Source: Phymorhynchus buccinoides
Lineage: Eukaryota; Mollusca; Gastropoda; Neogastropoda; Raphitomidae
DNA: 64,000 bases
Assembly: GCA_017654935.2 (NCBI GenBank)
Contig: CM065680.1
Coordinates: 40,267,991 to 40,331,990, forward strand
Direction of reading: 5' to 3'
Shown here: positions 53,395 to 64,000 of the stretch, one piece after another
Numbering within the stretch: the stretch's first letter is position 1
How the letters are laid out: each line of letters begins with the position of its first letter
Made by a program: the position numbers and the translations under genes
Notes under the pieces: generated by a model
The model's database searches: none
What the model was told of the DNA's origin: nothing
Seen by the model: only the letters and a program-made list of their open reading frames with translations

Positions 53395-56300
53395 TTCGTT
53401 GTATTGTAGTTGTTGGTGTATCGTTGTAGTTGTTGGTGTATCGGTTGTGGTTGATAGTTGGTGTATCGGGTGTAGTTTTGTAGTTGTTGGTGTAGCGGTT
53501 TGTGGTTTGTTGTTGTGTCGGTTGTGGTTGTATTTGTTGGTGTAATCGGTGTGGTGTGTAGTTGTTGGTGTAGTCGGTTTTGTTGTAGTCGTTGATGTGT
53601 CCTGTTGTTGTAGTGATTGTTGGTGTATCTGTGTGGTTGTAGTTTTTTGGTGTATCTGTTGTGGTTGTAGTTGTTGAGGTGTATCTGTTGTGGTTGTATT
53701 GGTGGTGTTCTGTTGTGGTTGTCATTGTTGGTGATCTTGTTTAGTTTGGTGTATCTGTTGTGTTGTATGTTGTTGGTGTATCTCTGTTGTGGTTGTCTTG
53801 GGGTGATGTGTTTGTGGGTTGTAGTTGTAGTTGGTGGTGTCCTGTTTGTGGTTTGTTAATTTTGTTGTCTCTGTTGTTAGCTGGTGTATCTGTCTGTGGT
53901 TGTTGTGCTCTGTTGTGGTTGTATTGTGTTGTGTATCTTGTAGTTTGTTGGTGCATCTGTTGTGGTTGCTAGTTTGTTGGTGTATCTGTTTTGTGGTTGT
54001 AGTTGTTGGTGCATCTGTTGTGGTTGAGTTGTTGGTGTATCTGTTGTGGTTGTAGTTGTTGGTGTATCTGTTGTGGTTGTGTTGTTTGGTCATCTTTTGT
54101 AGTTGTAGTTTGTTAGTGTATCGTTTGTGGTTGTAGTTTTTTGGTGTATCTGTTGTGGGTTGTAGTTGTTGGTGTAATCTGTTGTGGTTGTAGTTTTGGT
54201 TCATCGTTGTGGTTGTATTTGTTGTGTATCTGTTGTGTTGTAGTTTGTTGGTGTATCGTTGTGGTTGAGTTTGTTGGTGTATCTGTTTGGTTGTAGTTGT
54301 TGTGCATCCTGTTCTGGTTGTATTTGTTGTGTATCGGTTGTGAGGTAGTTTGTTGGCGTATACTTTTCGGTGTTGTTGTTGTGTACTGTTGGTGGTTGTA
54401 GTTGTTGTGTCTCTGTTGTGGTTGAAGTTGTTGGTGTATCTGTTGTTAGTTGTAGTTGTTTGGTGTATCTGTTTTGTGGATGTAATTGTTTGGTGTTCTG
54501 TTGGGTTGTAGTTTGTTGGTGTTATCTGTTGTGGTTGTAGTTGTTGGTGCATCTGTTGTGTGTAGTTGTTGGTGTATCGTTATGAATGTAGTTGTTGGAG
54601 GTTGTTGGAGGTATCTGTTACGGTAGTTGTTGTTGGTGTATCGTGATTTGTGTTTTTTTGTTTTTTTTTTTTGTTTTTGTTTTTTAGTTGTTGGTGGTAT
54701 CTGTTTTGGTTGAAGTTATTGGTGTATCTGTTGTGGTTGTTTGGTGTATCTGTTGGGGATGTAATTGTTGGTGTATCTGTTATGTTTGTAGTTGTTGGGG
54801 GATCTGTTGTGGTTGTGGTTGTTGGTGTATCTGGTTGTGGGTTATTGGTGTATCTGTTGGTAGTTATAGTTGTTTGGTAATCTGTTTTTGGTTGTAGTTG
54901 TTGGTGTATCTATTGTAGTTGTTGGTAGTATATTATTGTGGATTGTAGTTGTTGGTGGATCTGTGTGGTTGGTTTGGTGTATCTGTTTTAGTAGTATTGT
55001 TGGTGTATCTGTTTTGGTTGTGTTGTTGGTGTATCTTTGTAGTTGTTGGTGTATCTGTTGTGGTTGTAGTTGTGGTGTATCTGTTGTGGTTTTATTGTTG
55101 TTGTATCCTGTTGTGGTTGTGGTGTACTGTTGTGGTAGTATTGTTGGTGTATCTGTTGTGGATGTAGTTGTTGGTGTAAATCTTTTTTGTTGTAGTTGGG
55201 GTATCTGTTGTGTTGTTGTGTATCTGGTTGTGGTTTGTTGTGTATTTTTGTGGTTGTAGTTGGTGTACTGTTTGTGGTCGTAGTTGTAGTTGTTGGTTTA
55301 TCTGTTGTGCTGTAGCTGTTGATGTATCGTTGAGTTGTAAGTTGTTGGTGTATCGTTTTAGGTGTAGTTTTGAGCATCTGTTGTGGTCTTATCTGTTGTG
55401 TAGTAGTTGTTGGGGTATCTGTTGTGGTTGTTCTGTTGTGGTTAAGTTTGTTGGTATCTGTTGTGGTTTGTAGTTGTTGTGGCATCTTGTATTGGTTGTA
55501 TCTGTTGGGTTGGTAGTTGTTTGGGGTATTGTTGAGGTTTGTAGTTGTTGGTGTATCTGTTTGTGGTGTAGTTGGTGTATCTGTTTGTGGTGGTATTGTT
55601 GGGGTATCGTTGTGGGTTGTAGTTGTTGGGGTATCGGTTGTGGTTTTAGTTGTAGTTTGTTGGTGTATCGTTGTGTTGTAGTTGTTGTGTATCTGTCTGT
55701 AGGTGTAGTTGGTTGGTGTATCTGGTTGTAGTTGTATAGTTTTTGGTGTATCTGTTTGTGGTTGTATTGTTGGTGTTCGGTTGTGGTTGTAGTTGGTGGA
55801 GTATCGTTGTAGTTGTGGTATATCTGTTGTGTTGTAGTTGTTGGTGTATCTGTGTGGTTGTATTGTAGGTGTATCTATTGTGGTTGCGGTGCGGGGTATC
55901 GGTTGTGGTTGTAGTTGGTGGTGTTCTGTTGTGTTTGTAGTTGTTAGAGTAGCGGTATGTGGTTGTAGTTGTTGGTGTATTGTTATGGTTGTAGTTGTTG
56001 GTGTATCTGTTGTGGTTGTGTTTAGTTGGTGTATCTGTTGTATTGTAGTTTGTTGGTGTATCTGTTGTGGTTGTAGTTGTTGGTGTATCGGTTTGGTTGT
56101 TGTTGGTGTATCTGTTGTGTTGTAATTTGTGTGTCATCTGTTTTGGTTGTAGTTTGTTTGGTGTATCTGTTTGTAGTGTAGTTGGTGTTGTATTTGTTGT
56201 GGTTGTGTTGTTGTGTCCCGGTGTGTTGTTGTTAGTTGGTGCATCTGTTGTAGTTTTAGTTGTTTGGGTATCGGTTTGTGGTTTTGTTAGTCGTTGGTGT

Positions 56301-59300
56301 TCTGTTATGGTGTGTTTGTGGTGTATCTGTTTGTAGTTGGGTGGTTTGGTGTTTCGTAGTGGTGGTTGTTGGTGTTTCGGTAGAGTGTAATCGTGTTTCT
56401 GTAGTAATGGTGGTTTGTAGTTTTCTGATAGTGGTGGGAGTGGTGTTTTTCTGTAGAAGTGGTATTTGGTGTTTCTGTATGGTGATGTTGGTTTTTGGTT
56501 TTGTTTCTGTAGTGGTTGCTGGTTGTGGTGTTTCTGTAGTGGTGGTGGTTGGTGTTTCTGTAGTGGTGGTGGTTGGTGTTTCTGTAGTGGTGGTTGGTGT
56601 TTTCTGTAGTGCTAGTTGTTGGTGTTTTCTGTAGTGGTGGTGGTTGGTGTTTCTGTAGTGGTGGTTGGTGTTTCTGTAGTTGGTAGTGGTTGGTGTTTTC
56701 TGTAGTGGGTGGTTGGTGTTTCTGTAGTGGTGGTTGGGTTTCTGTAGTGGTGGTTGGTGTTTCTCGTAGTGGTGGTTGTTGGTGTTTCTGTAGTGATGGT
56801 GGTGGTGTTTCTGTAGTAGTGGTGGTTGGGTGGTTTCTGTAGTAGTTTGTTGTTGGTTTTTCTGTAGTGTTGGTTTGGTGTTTCTGTAAGGTGGTGGTTG
56901 GTGTTTTTCTTAGTGGGGTTTGGTGTTTTTCTGTAGAGGTGGTGGTTGGTGTTTCTGTATAGTTGTGGTTGGTGTTTCTGTAGTGGTGTGTTGGTGTTTC
57001 TGTAAGTGGTAGTGGTGGGTGTTCTGTAGTGGATGTGGTTGGTGTTTCTGCAGTAGTTGTGGTTGGGTGTTTCTGTTAGTGTGGTTGGTGTTTCTGTAGT
57101 GGTAGTGGGTTGGTGTTTTCTGTATGTGGTTGTGTTTTCTGTAGTGTTCGGGGTTGGTGTTTCGGTCGAGTTGGTGGTTGGTGTTTTCGTATCCAGTGGT
57201 ATTGGTGTTCCGTAGAGGTGCTAGTTGGGGTTTTCGGTAGAGTGGTAGTATCTGTTTTGATGGTTGTAGATGTTGGTGTTTCTGTATGTTGGTTGGTGTT
57301 TCTGTACTGGTGGTGGTTGGTGTTTCTGTCATATGGTGGTTAGTGTTTCTGTCAGTGGTGGGTGGTTTGGTGTTTTCTGTAGTGGTGGTGGGTGGTGTTT
57401 CTTGTATAGGTGTGGTTGGTGTTTCCGGTATATGTGGTGGTTGTGTTTCTGTATTGGTCGGGGTTGGTGTTTCGGTCGAGGTGATGGGTTGGTATTTCTG
57501 TAGAAGTTGTGGTTGGTGTTCCGGTAGAGGTGTAGTTTGTGTTTCGTAGAGGTGGGTAGTATACTTGTGTGGTGTAGTTGTTGTGTTTCTGTAGTGTGGA
57601 GTTGGTGTTTTCTGCATCGAAAAGAGAAAGAACGGTGGTTGGTGTTTCAGTAGAGGTGATTGATGTTTTCCTGTATTGGTGGGGGTTGGTGTTTCTGTCG
57701 TGGTGGTTGTGTGTTCGGTATGGTGTGGCTGGTGTTTCTGTAGTGGTGGTGGTTGATGTTCTGTAGATGTGGTGGTTTGTGTTTTTGTAGTGGTCGAGTT
57801 TGGTGTTTGTGTAATTGTGTTGTTGGTGGTTTCTGTAATAGTGGTTGTGGTTGGGTGCTTCTGTATGGTGTGGTTGTGTTTCTGTTAGGATGGTTGGTGT
57901 TTCTGTAGGTGGGGTTTGGTGTTTCTGTGGTGGTTTGGTGTTTCAGTAAAAGTGTTGGTGTTTCTGTAGTGTGGGGTTGGTGTTTCTGTAGTGTGGGGGT
58001 TGGTGTTTCTGTAGTGTGGGGGTTGGTGTTCCTGTAGCGGTGGGAGTTGTGTTTTCTGTAGTAGTGTTGGTTTTTTTTTTATAGTGGTGGGGGTTGGTGT
58101 TTCTGTAGTGGTGGTTGGTGTTGTCAGTAGAAGTGGTTGGTGTTTCTGTGTGTGGGTTTGTGTTTTTCATATAGTGGTGGTTGGGTTTTCGGTATTATGT
58201 GGTTGGTGTTTCTGTAGTATGGTGGTTGTGTTTCTGTAGTGGTGGTGGTTGGTGTTTTCTGTAGTATGGTGGTTGGTGTTTCTGTAGTGGTGTGGTTGGT
58301 GGTGTTGTTTTCTGTGTGGTGTTGGTGTTTCTGTAGTGTTAGTGGTTGTGTTTCGTGTAGTAAGTGGTGGTTGGTGTTTCTGTAGTGGTGTGGTTGGTGT
58401 TTCTGTATGGTGTTGGTTTGTGGTGTTTTCTGTAGTTGTGGTGGTTGGTGTTTCTCCAGTGGTGTGGTTTTTGTATTTCTATAGTAGTGGTGGTTGATGT
58501 TGCGTAATAGTGGTGTGGTTGGAGTTTCTGTAGTGGTGGTTGGTGATTTCAGTAGAGGGGTTGTGGTTTCTGTAGTGTGGGGGGTTGGTGGTTTTCTGTA
58601 GTGGTGGGGTTGGTGTTTTCTGTGTGCTGGTTGGTGTTTCAGTAGAGGTGGTTGATGTTCTTTCTTGGTGGTGGTTGTGGTTTCTGTAGTGGTGGTTGGT
58701 GTTTCAGTAGAGGTGGTTGGTGTTTTCTGTAGTGGTGCTGGTTGGTGTTTCTGTAGTGGTGTTTTGGTGTTTCAGTAAGGTGTTTATGTTTCTGTATTGG
58801 TGGGGGTTGTGTTTTTCTGTCGTGGTAGTATGTGTTTCGGCAGAGGTGTAGTGGTGGTTTCTGTATTGGTGGTTGGTTTGTCTGTAGTGTGGTGGTTGGT
58901 GTTTCTGTAGTGTGGCGGTTGGTGTTTCTGAAAGTGTGGTTGTGTTTCAGGTGTATGTGGTGGTTGGTGTTTCTGTAGTGGTGCATGGTTGGTGTTTGTC
59001 AGAAGAACTGTATTGTAGTGGTTGTGTTTCTGCAGTGGTGGTGGTTGGTGCTTCTGTAGTGGTAGTGTTGGTGTTTTTCTGCAGTGTTGTGTTGGTGTTT
59101 CTGTAGTGTGGTGGTTGGTGTTTCTGTATGTGTTGGTGTTTCTGTTGCCTGTTGTGGCCTAGTGTTTCTGGAGTGGTGTGTTGGTGTTTCTGTGTGATTG
59201 TTGGTTGGTGTTTCGGTGGCAGTGGTGGTTGGTGTTTTCTGTATTATGGGTGGTTGGTATTTTCTGTATAGTGGTGGTTTGTGTTTCTGTAGTGATGGTT

Positions 59301-61067
59301 GTTGTTTCTGTGTTGGGTGGGTTGTATTTCTGTAGTGGTGGTGGTTGGTGTTTCTGTAGTGTGGTTGGTGTTTCTGTGGTTGTGGGTGGTTGGTGTTTCT
59401 GTATTGTGCTGGTTGTGTTTCTGTAGTGTGGTTTTGTGTTTTCTGTATTGGTGCTGATTGGTGTTTCTGTAGAGGTGGTGTTGGTGTTTCTGTATTGGAT
59501 GGTTTGGTGTTTCTGTGTTTGTGGTGGTTTTATTTTTGTAGTGGTGGTTAATGTTTTTCTGTAGTGGTGGTGGTTGTGTTTCTGTATGGTGGTTGGTGTT
59601 TCTGTAGTGGTGGGTGGTTGTTGTTGCTGTAGTGTGGGGGTGGTTTTTCTGTAGTGATGGGTGGGTGGGTGTTGCTGTAGTGTGGTGGTTGGTGTTTCTG
59701 TAGTGGTGGTGGTGGTGTTTTCTGTATAGGTGGTGGTTGGTGTTTCTGTAGTGGTGTGGTTGGTGGGGGGGGGGGATTTTGTAGTGGTGGTGGTGGGTGT
59801 TTCTGTAGTGGTGGTAGTTGTGTTCCTTCTGTAGTGGTGTGGGTTTGGTGTTTTTTCTGTAGTAGTTATGGTTGATTTTGGGTAGTGGTGTAGCTGGGGT
59901 TTCTGTAGTGTGGTGGTTGGTGTTCTGGAGTGAGGTGTTGGTTGTTTCTGTAGTGGTGGTGGTTGGTGTTTCTGTATGGGTGATGTGGTGTTCTGTATGG
60001 TGGTGGTTTGTGTTTCTGTAGAGGTGGTGGTTGGTGTTTCTTAGTGGTGGTGGTTGGTGTTCTGTAGTGGTGGGGTGGTTGTGTTGCGTAGTGGTGGGGG
60101 TTGGTGTTTTCTGTAGTGTTGGTGGTTGTGTTTTCTGTAGTGGGTGGTATTTGTGTTTCTGTAGAAGTGGTATTTTGGTGTTTCTGTAGTGGTTTTGTGG
60201 TGTTTCTGTAGTGGTGGTAGTTGGTGTTTCGTAAAAAGTGGTAGTTGGTGTTTCGTAGGTGGTAGTTGGTGTTTTCTGTAGCAAGTGGTAGGTGGTGTTT
60301 CTGTAGTGTGTGGTTGGTGTTTTCTGTAGGGTGGTGGTTGTTGGTGTTGCTGTAGTGGTGTGTTGTGTTTCTGTATGGTGGTGGTTGGGTTTTCTGTAGT
60401 GTGGTCATTGGTGTTTCTGTAAAGTGGTTTGGTTTTCTGTATTGGTTTTGTTGTGTTTCTGTAGTTGTGGTAGTGGTGTTTCTGTAAAGTGTAGTTGGTG
60501 TTTCTGTAGTGGTGGTAGTTGGTAGGTATTCTTAAAGGGGTAGTTGGGTTTCTGTAGTGGGTGGTGGTTGTGTTTCTGTAGTGGTGGTGTTGGTGTTTCT
60601 GTATGGTGGTGTTGTGTTTCTGTTAGTGGTGGGGTTGGTGTTTTCTGTAGTGTGGTGGTTGTGTTTCTGTAGTGGTGGGGGTTTGGTGTTTCTGTAGTGT
60701 GTGTGGTTGGTGTTTCTTAGTGGGTGGGGGTGGTGTTGCTGTAGAGTGGTATTTGTGTTTCTGTAGAAGGGGTAGTTTGGTGTTGCTGTAGTGGTGGGGG
60801 TTGTTGTATCTGTATTGGTTTTGGTTGGTGTTTCTGTAGTGGTGGGGGTTGGTGTTTCTGTGGGTGGATCTGTTGGTGTTTCTGTGTGTGGGGTTTGGTG
60901 TTTCTGTAGAAGTGGTATTGGTGTTTTCTGTAGAGTGTTAGTTGGTGTTTCTTAGTGGTGGGTGTTTTGTTGTATCTGTAGTGTGGTGGGTGGTGTTGCT
61001 GTAGTGTGTGTTGTGTTTCTTGGTGGTTGTGGTTTGGTGTTTTTCTGTAGTGGTGGTGTTGTTGTAT
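53395..61067 (-). repeat. Inverted, error-rich copy of unit 4 arrays
   Basis: Read on the minus strand, the DTP-type 27-bp units (53395 to about 56340) and then ETP-type units (to 61067) mirror 45074-52894. Almost every unit has a missing or extra base (for example GTGTATCGTTG for GTGTATCTGTTG), so no frame survives. The order and boundaries mirror the left side. Confidence 0.85.
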
Positions 61068-61309
61068 CTTTTAGCGCCACAAAGCAAAAACGACACATGA
61101 TTAATTGCACATCATCAATATAAATATAAAGACCAAATCTTACGATACTTAGATGTAGCGAACAAGTAAAACTAACTAAGAACACGCACATATACATATC
61201 TTAATCTGTCTTGCTCCGTCCTGCCTGTCTGTCTCTGCATCTGTCTTCTGTCTCTGTCTGTCTTCTGTCTATCTGTCTGTCTGTCGTCTGTCCCTGTCTG
61301 TCTGTCTGG

Positions 61310-61367
<58 letters not shown>

Positions 61368-61492
61368 CTCTCTCAACTGTCGTACCGTACTACATAGTGC
61401 CTGTCGTTCTTACCTATGGGAAGTCACGCCACTGTAAGGCCTACAGCTGGACAAAACAACAAAAACACCCATAGTGCCTGTCGTTACTTAAC
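61068..61492 (-). repeat. Inverted copy of intron 3
   Basis: Reverse complement of 44635-45073 with numerous small differences. It has an acceptor-side TTTTAGCGCCA, (GACA)n and (GA)n remnants (about 61200-61375), CAACTGTCGTACCGTACTAC and both donor-like segments (CTTACCTATGGG and CTTAACCTGTGG). It anchors the inverted alignment because it is non-repetitive. Confidence 0.92.
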
Positions 61493-63400
61493 CTGTGGTA
61501 GCCTACTTATTAGACATGTTCTCAATGGTCGATGCAGTGTCGTCTGGGACGTCCTGTCGATGTGGTCGATGTAGTTGATGTTTCTGTAGTGGTTGGTGGG
61601 TTGGTGTTTCTTGTAGTGTGGTGGTTGGTGTTTCTGTAGGAGGTGGTAGTTTGTGTTTCTATAGTGGTGGTGGTTGGTGGGGTTTTCTGTAGTAATTAGT
61701 AAGTTGGTGTTTCTGTAGTGGTGGGTTTGGTGTTTTTCTTTAGAGGTTGTAGTTGGTGTTTCTATAGTGGTGGTTGGTTGGGTGTTTCTGTAGAGTTGGT
61801 AGTTTGGTGTTTCGTAATGGTCGTGGTTGGGTGTTTCTGTAGTGGTATGTGTTTCGTGGGTGGTGTGGTTGCTGTTCTGTATATGGTGGTTGGTGTTTCG
61901 TGGGTGGTGTGGCTGTGGTTTCTGTTGTTGTTGTTGGTGTTTCGTGGTGGTGGTGGTTGGTGTTTCTGTATTGGGTGTTGGTGTTTCGTTGGTGGTGGTG
62001 ATTGGTGTTTCTGTTGTGGTGTTTGGTGTTTCTGTAGTGGTGGTTGGTGTTCGGTGGAGGCCGGTGGTTGGTGTTTCTGTAGTGGTGGGGTTGGTGTTTC
62101 TGTAGTGGTCGGGTTGCTGTTTCGGAAGAGGTTGTGGTTTGGTTTTCTGTAGTGGTGTTGGGTTGGTGTTTCTGTAGTGGTGTATTTGGTGTTTCTGTAG
62201 TGCTGGGGTTGGTGTTTCTGTAGTGCGGGTGGTCTTTCTGTAGTGGTGGTTGGTCGGTGTTTCTGTTAGTGTTGGTGGTTTTGTGTTTCTGGAGTGATGG
62301 TGGTTGGTGTTTCTGTAGTGGTGGTTGGTGTTTCTGTATGTGTTTGGTGTTGTTCTGTAGTGGTGGTTGGTGTTTCTGTAGTGGTGGTTGGGTTTCTGTA
62401 GTGGTGGCTGTTGGTGATCCTGTTGATGGTGGTTGGTGGTTTCTGTAGTGGTGTTTGTGTTTTCCTGGTTGGTGTGGTTGGTGTCTGTCGTGGTGGTTGG
62501 TGTTGCTGTAGTGTGGTTGGTGTTTCTGTAGTGGTGCTGTTGGTGATTCCTGTAGTGATGGTGTTGTGTTTCTGTAGGTGGTTGGTGGTTTCTGTAGTGG
62601 TGGTTGGTGTTTTTTTGTTTGGTGGTTGGTGTTTCTGTAGTGGTGGTTGGTGTTTCTGTAGTGGTGTTGTTGTTTCTGTATTGGTGGTGTGGTGTTTCTG
62701 TAGTGGTGGTGGTTGTTTTTCTGTAGTGTGGTGTGTGGTGTTTCAGTAGTGGTGGTTGGTGTTTCTGTAACTGTGGTTGGTGTTGTGTATATGGTGATTG
62801 GTGTTTGTGTGTAGTGTGATTGGTGTTTCTGTAGTGGTGGTTGGTGTTTCTGTAGTATGTGATGGTGTTTCTGTAGTGGTGGTTGGTTTTCCTGTAGCAG
62901 TGGTGATTGTGTGTGTTTCTGTGGTTGTGGAGGTAGGTGTTTTCTGTAGTGGTATTGTGTTTCAGTGGGTGGTGGTGGTTGTGTTTCGGTAGGGGTGGTT
63001 GGTGTTTCGTGCGTGGTGGTGGCTGTGTTTCGTTGTGTGTTTGTGTTATCAGTGGGTGTGGTGGTTGGTGTTTCTGTAGTGGTGGTTGGTGCATTCTGTT
63101 GTGTGTGGTGATTGGTGTTTCTGTTGTGGTGGTTTGGTGTTTCGGTGGAGGCGTGGTTTGGTTGTTTCTGTATTGGTGGGGGTTGTGGTTTCTGTAGTGG
63201 TCGGGTTGCTGTTTTCGGTAAGGTTGGTGGTTGTGTTTCTGTAGTGGTGGTGTTGTGTTTCTGTAGTGGTATGGTAGTTGGTGTTTCTGTAGTGCTGGTG
63301 GTTGGTGTTTCTGTACGTGCTGGGGTTGTGTTATCTGTAGTGGTGGTGGTCGGTGTTTCTGTAGTGGTGGTGGTGTTGTTTCTTTAGTGATGGTGGTTGG
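61493..63400 (-). repeat. Inverted copy of the end of unit 3
   Basis: It begins (minus strand) with the RPTTG-type end (TGTTCTCAATGGTCGATGCA on plus) and continues into ETP-type units with dense indels. It mirrors about 42.7-44.6 kb. Confidence 0.85.
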
Positions 63401-64000
63401 ATGGTTTGTGTGGGTTGTTTCTTTGTGTTTGGGTATGTTTTGTGGTGTCGTTTGTGTGTTGGGTTGGGTTTGTGGTTAGTGATGTAGTTGGTATTGTGGT
63501 TTTATTTATGTATTCTGTTGGGGTGTTGTGGGTGGGTGGGGTTTTGTGTGGTATTGTTTAGTTAGTGTTTTTTGGGGTGTGTTTTTGTTGTTGTGTTTTC
63601 TGTTATTGTGTCGTTTTGGGTGTGCTTGGGGGTTATTGTGTGTTGGGGGGTTTGGGGTTTGCGACGTGTGGTTGGGTGGTAGGGTGTGTTTTGTTTGTTG
63701 GTTGTGGGTGCTGTTGTGTGTGGGTTGAGGGGCCGTTTAGTTTGTGGAGGAGGGCAAATGGTGGTGGTGTGGGATGTTTTGTTTGTATTGTGTCTTTGTT
63801 GTTTAGGGATGTGTTGGGAGGTGGGGGGGTGGGGTGTGTTGGAGGCTCGGGTGTGGTGATTGGCTGGGGGTTTGAGGGTTCTTTGTTATGCTTTTTTGTT
63901 GTTGTGGTGTGTGTTGAGTTTGCATGTGTGTGGTTAGCGGTGGGTTTTGGTGTGTTGTGTATGTTTTCGACTTTGTTATTTTTGTGGGTGAGTTTGGGGA
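63401..64000. other. G/T-rich low-quality terminal sequence
   Basis: The repeat pattern dissolves into irregular GTGTTTGGG-like sequence without recognisable units. It looks like poorly called sequence at a contig end and supports no feature. Confidence 0.6.

Noticed and set aside
63401..64000. Telomere-like G/T-rich end
   Set aside because: There is no regular TTAGGG or related unit. It reads as degraded repeat sequence.

Overview
The window is eukaryotic (metazoan) DNA. It shows a multi-exon gene with GT-AG introns, a tRNA-derived SINE, non-LTR retrotransposon remnants, many small inverted-repeat transposons, and very dense (GA)n, (CA)n, (TTA)n and (GACA)n microsatellites. The repeat style and the polycystin family member suggest a marine lophotrochozoan, probably a mollusc. 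That is an inference; no species marker is visible. Two exactly 500-base runs of N (16997-17496 and 52895-53394) look like fixed-size scaffolding gaps, so three separate contigs are joined here.

Region 1 (1 to about 14.3 kb) carries, on the minus strand, nine phase-consistent exons of a polycystin-1-like (PKD1L/PKDREJ type) channel protein. They run from a membrane segment before S1, through S1, the extracellular TOP (polycystin-cystin) domain, S2-S5, the pore loop and S6, to a short cytoplasmic tail. The 5' two thirds of such a gene (REJ, GPS, PLAT) is not in the window. The introns hold microsatellites, a 38-bp-repeat foldback element, several MITEs and SINEs. Both edges of the last visible exon, and the 3' edge of another exon, have been copied outward into the introns as decaying tandem copies. 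A fragment of non-LTR reverse transcriptase lies beyond the 3' end.

Region 2 (about 14.3-23.2 kb) is gene-poor and full of transposon debris. It holds four copies of one hairpin MITE (TAGGGGAAGACGGGG ends), a non-LTR 3' end with an (AATC)n tail, a second RT fragment (19882-20592, plus strand), (TTA)n tracts and the first gap.

Region 3 (about 23.25-52.9 kb, plus strand) is a huge threonine-rich, mucin-like locus. It has two kinds of minisatellite: 27 bp encoding TTTTTTDTP, and 24/21 bp encoding (T)TTTTETP. These are organised as paralogous units. Each of the first three arrays ends in the same unique Ser/Thr-rich stretch (RPTTG end) and a splice donor. Three paralogous introns follow, and the acceptors preserve phase 1. 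Intron 2 has acquired a 1413-bp foldback transposon with a clean 4-bp target duplication, and its 3' part carries a doubled 0.35-kb module. The arrays contain many indels, but the repeats are open in all reading frames, so reading-frame length proves nothing; the evidence for coding is splice phase and the unique ends.

Region 4 (53.4-64 kb) is the same locus in reverse complement, at much lower sequence quality. It includes a recognisable inverted copy of intron 3 (61068-61492), with the symmetry centre in or beside the second N gap. The most economical reading is a mis-oriented redundant contig or foldback-read artefact, although a genuine inverted duplication cannot be excluded from sequence alone.
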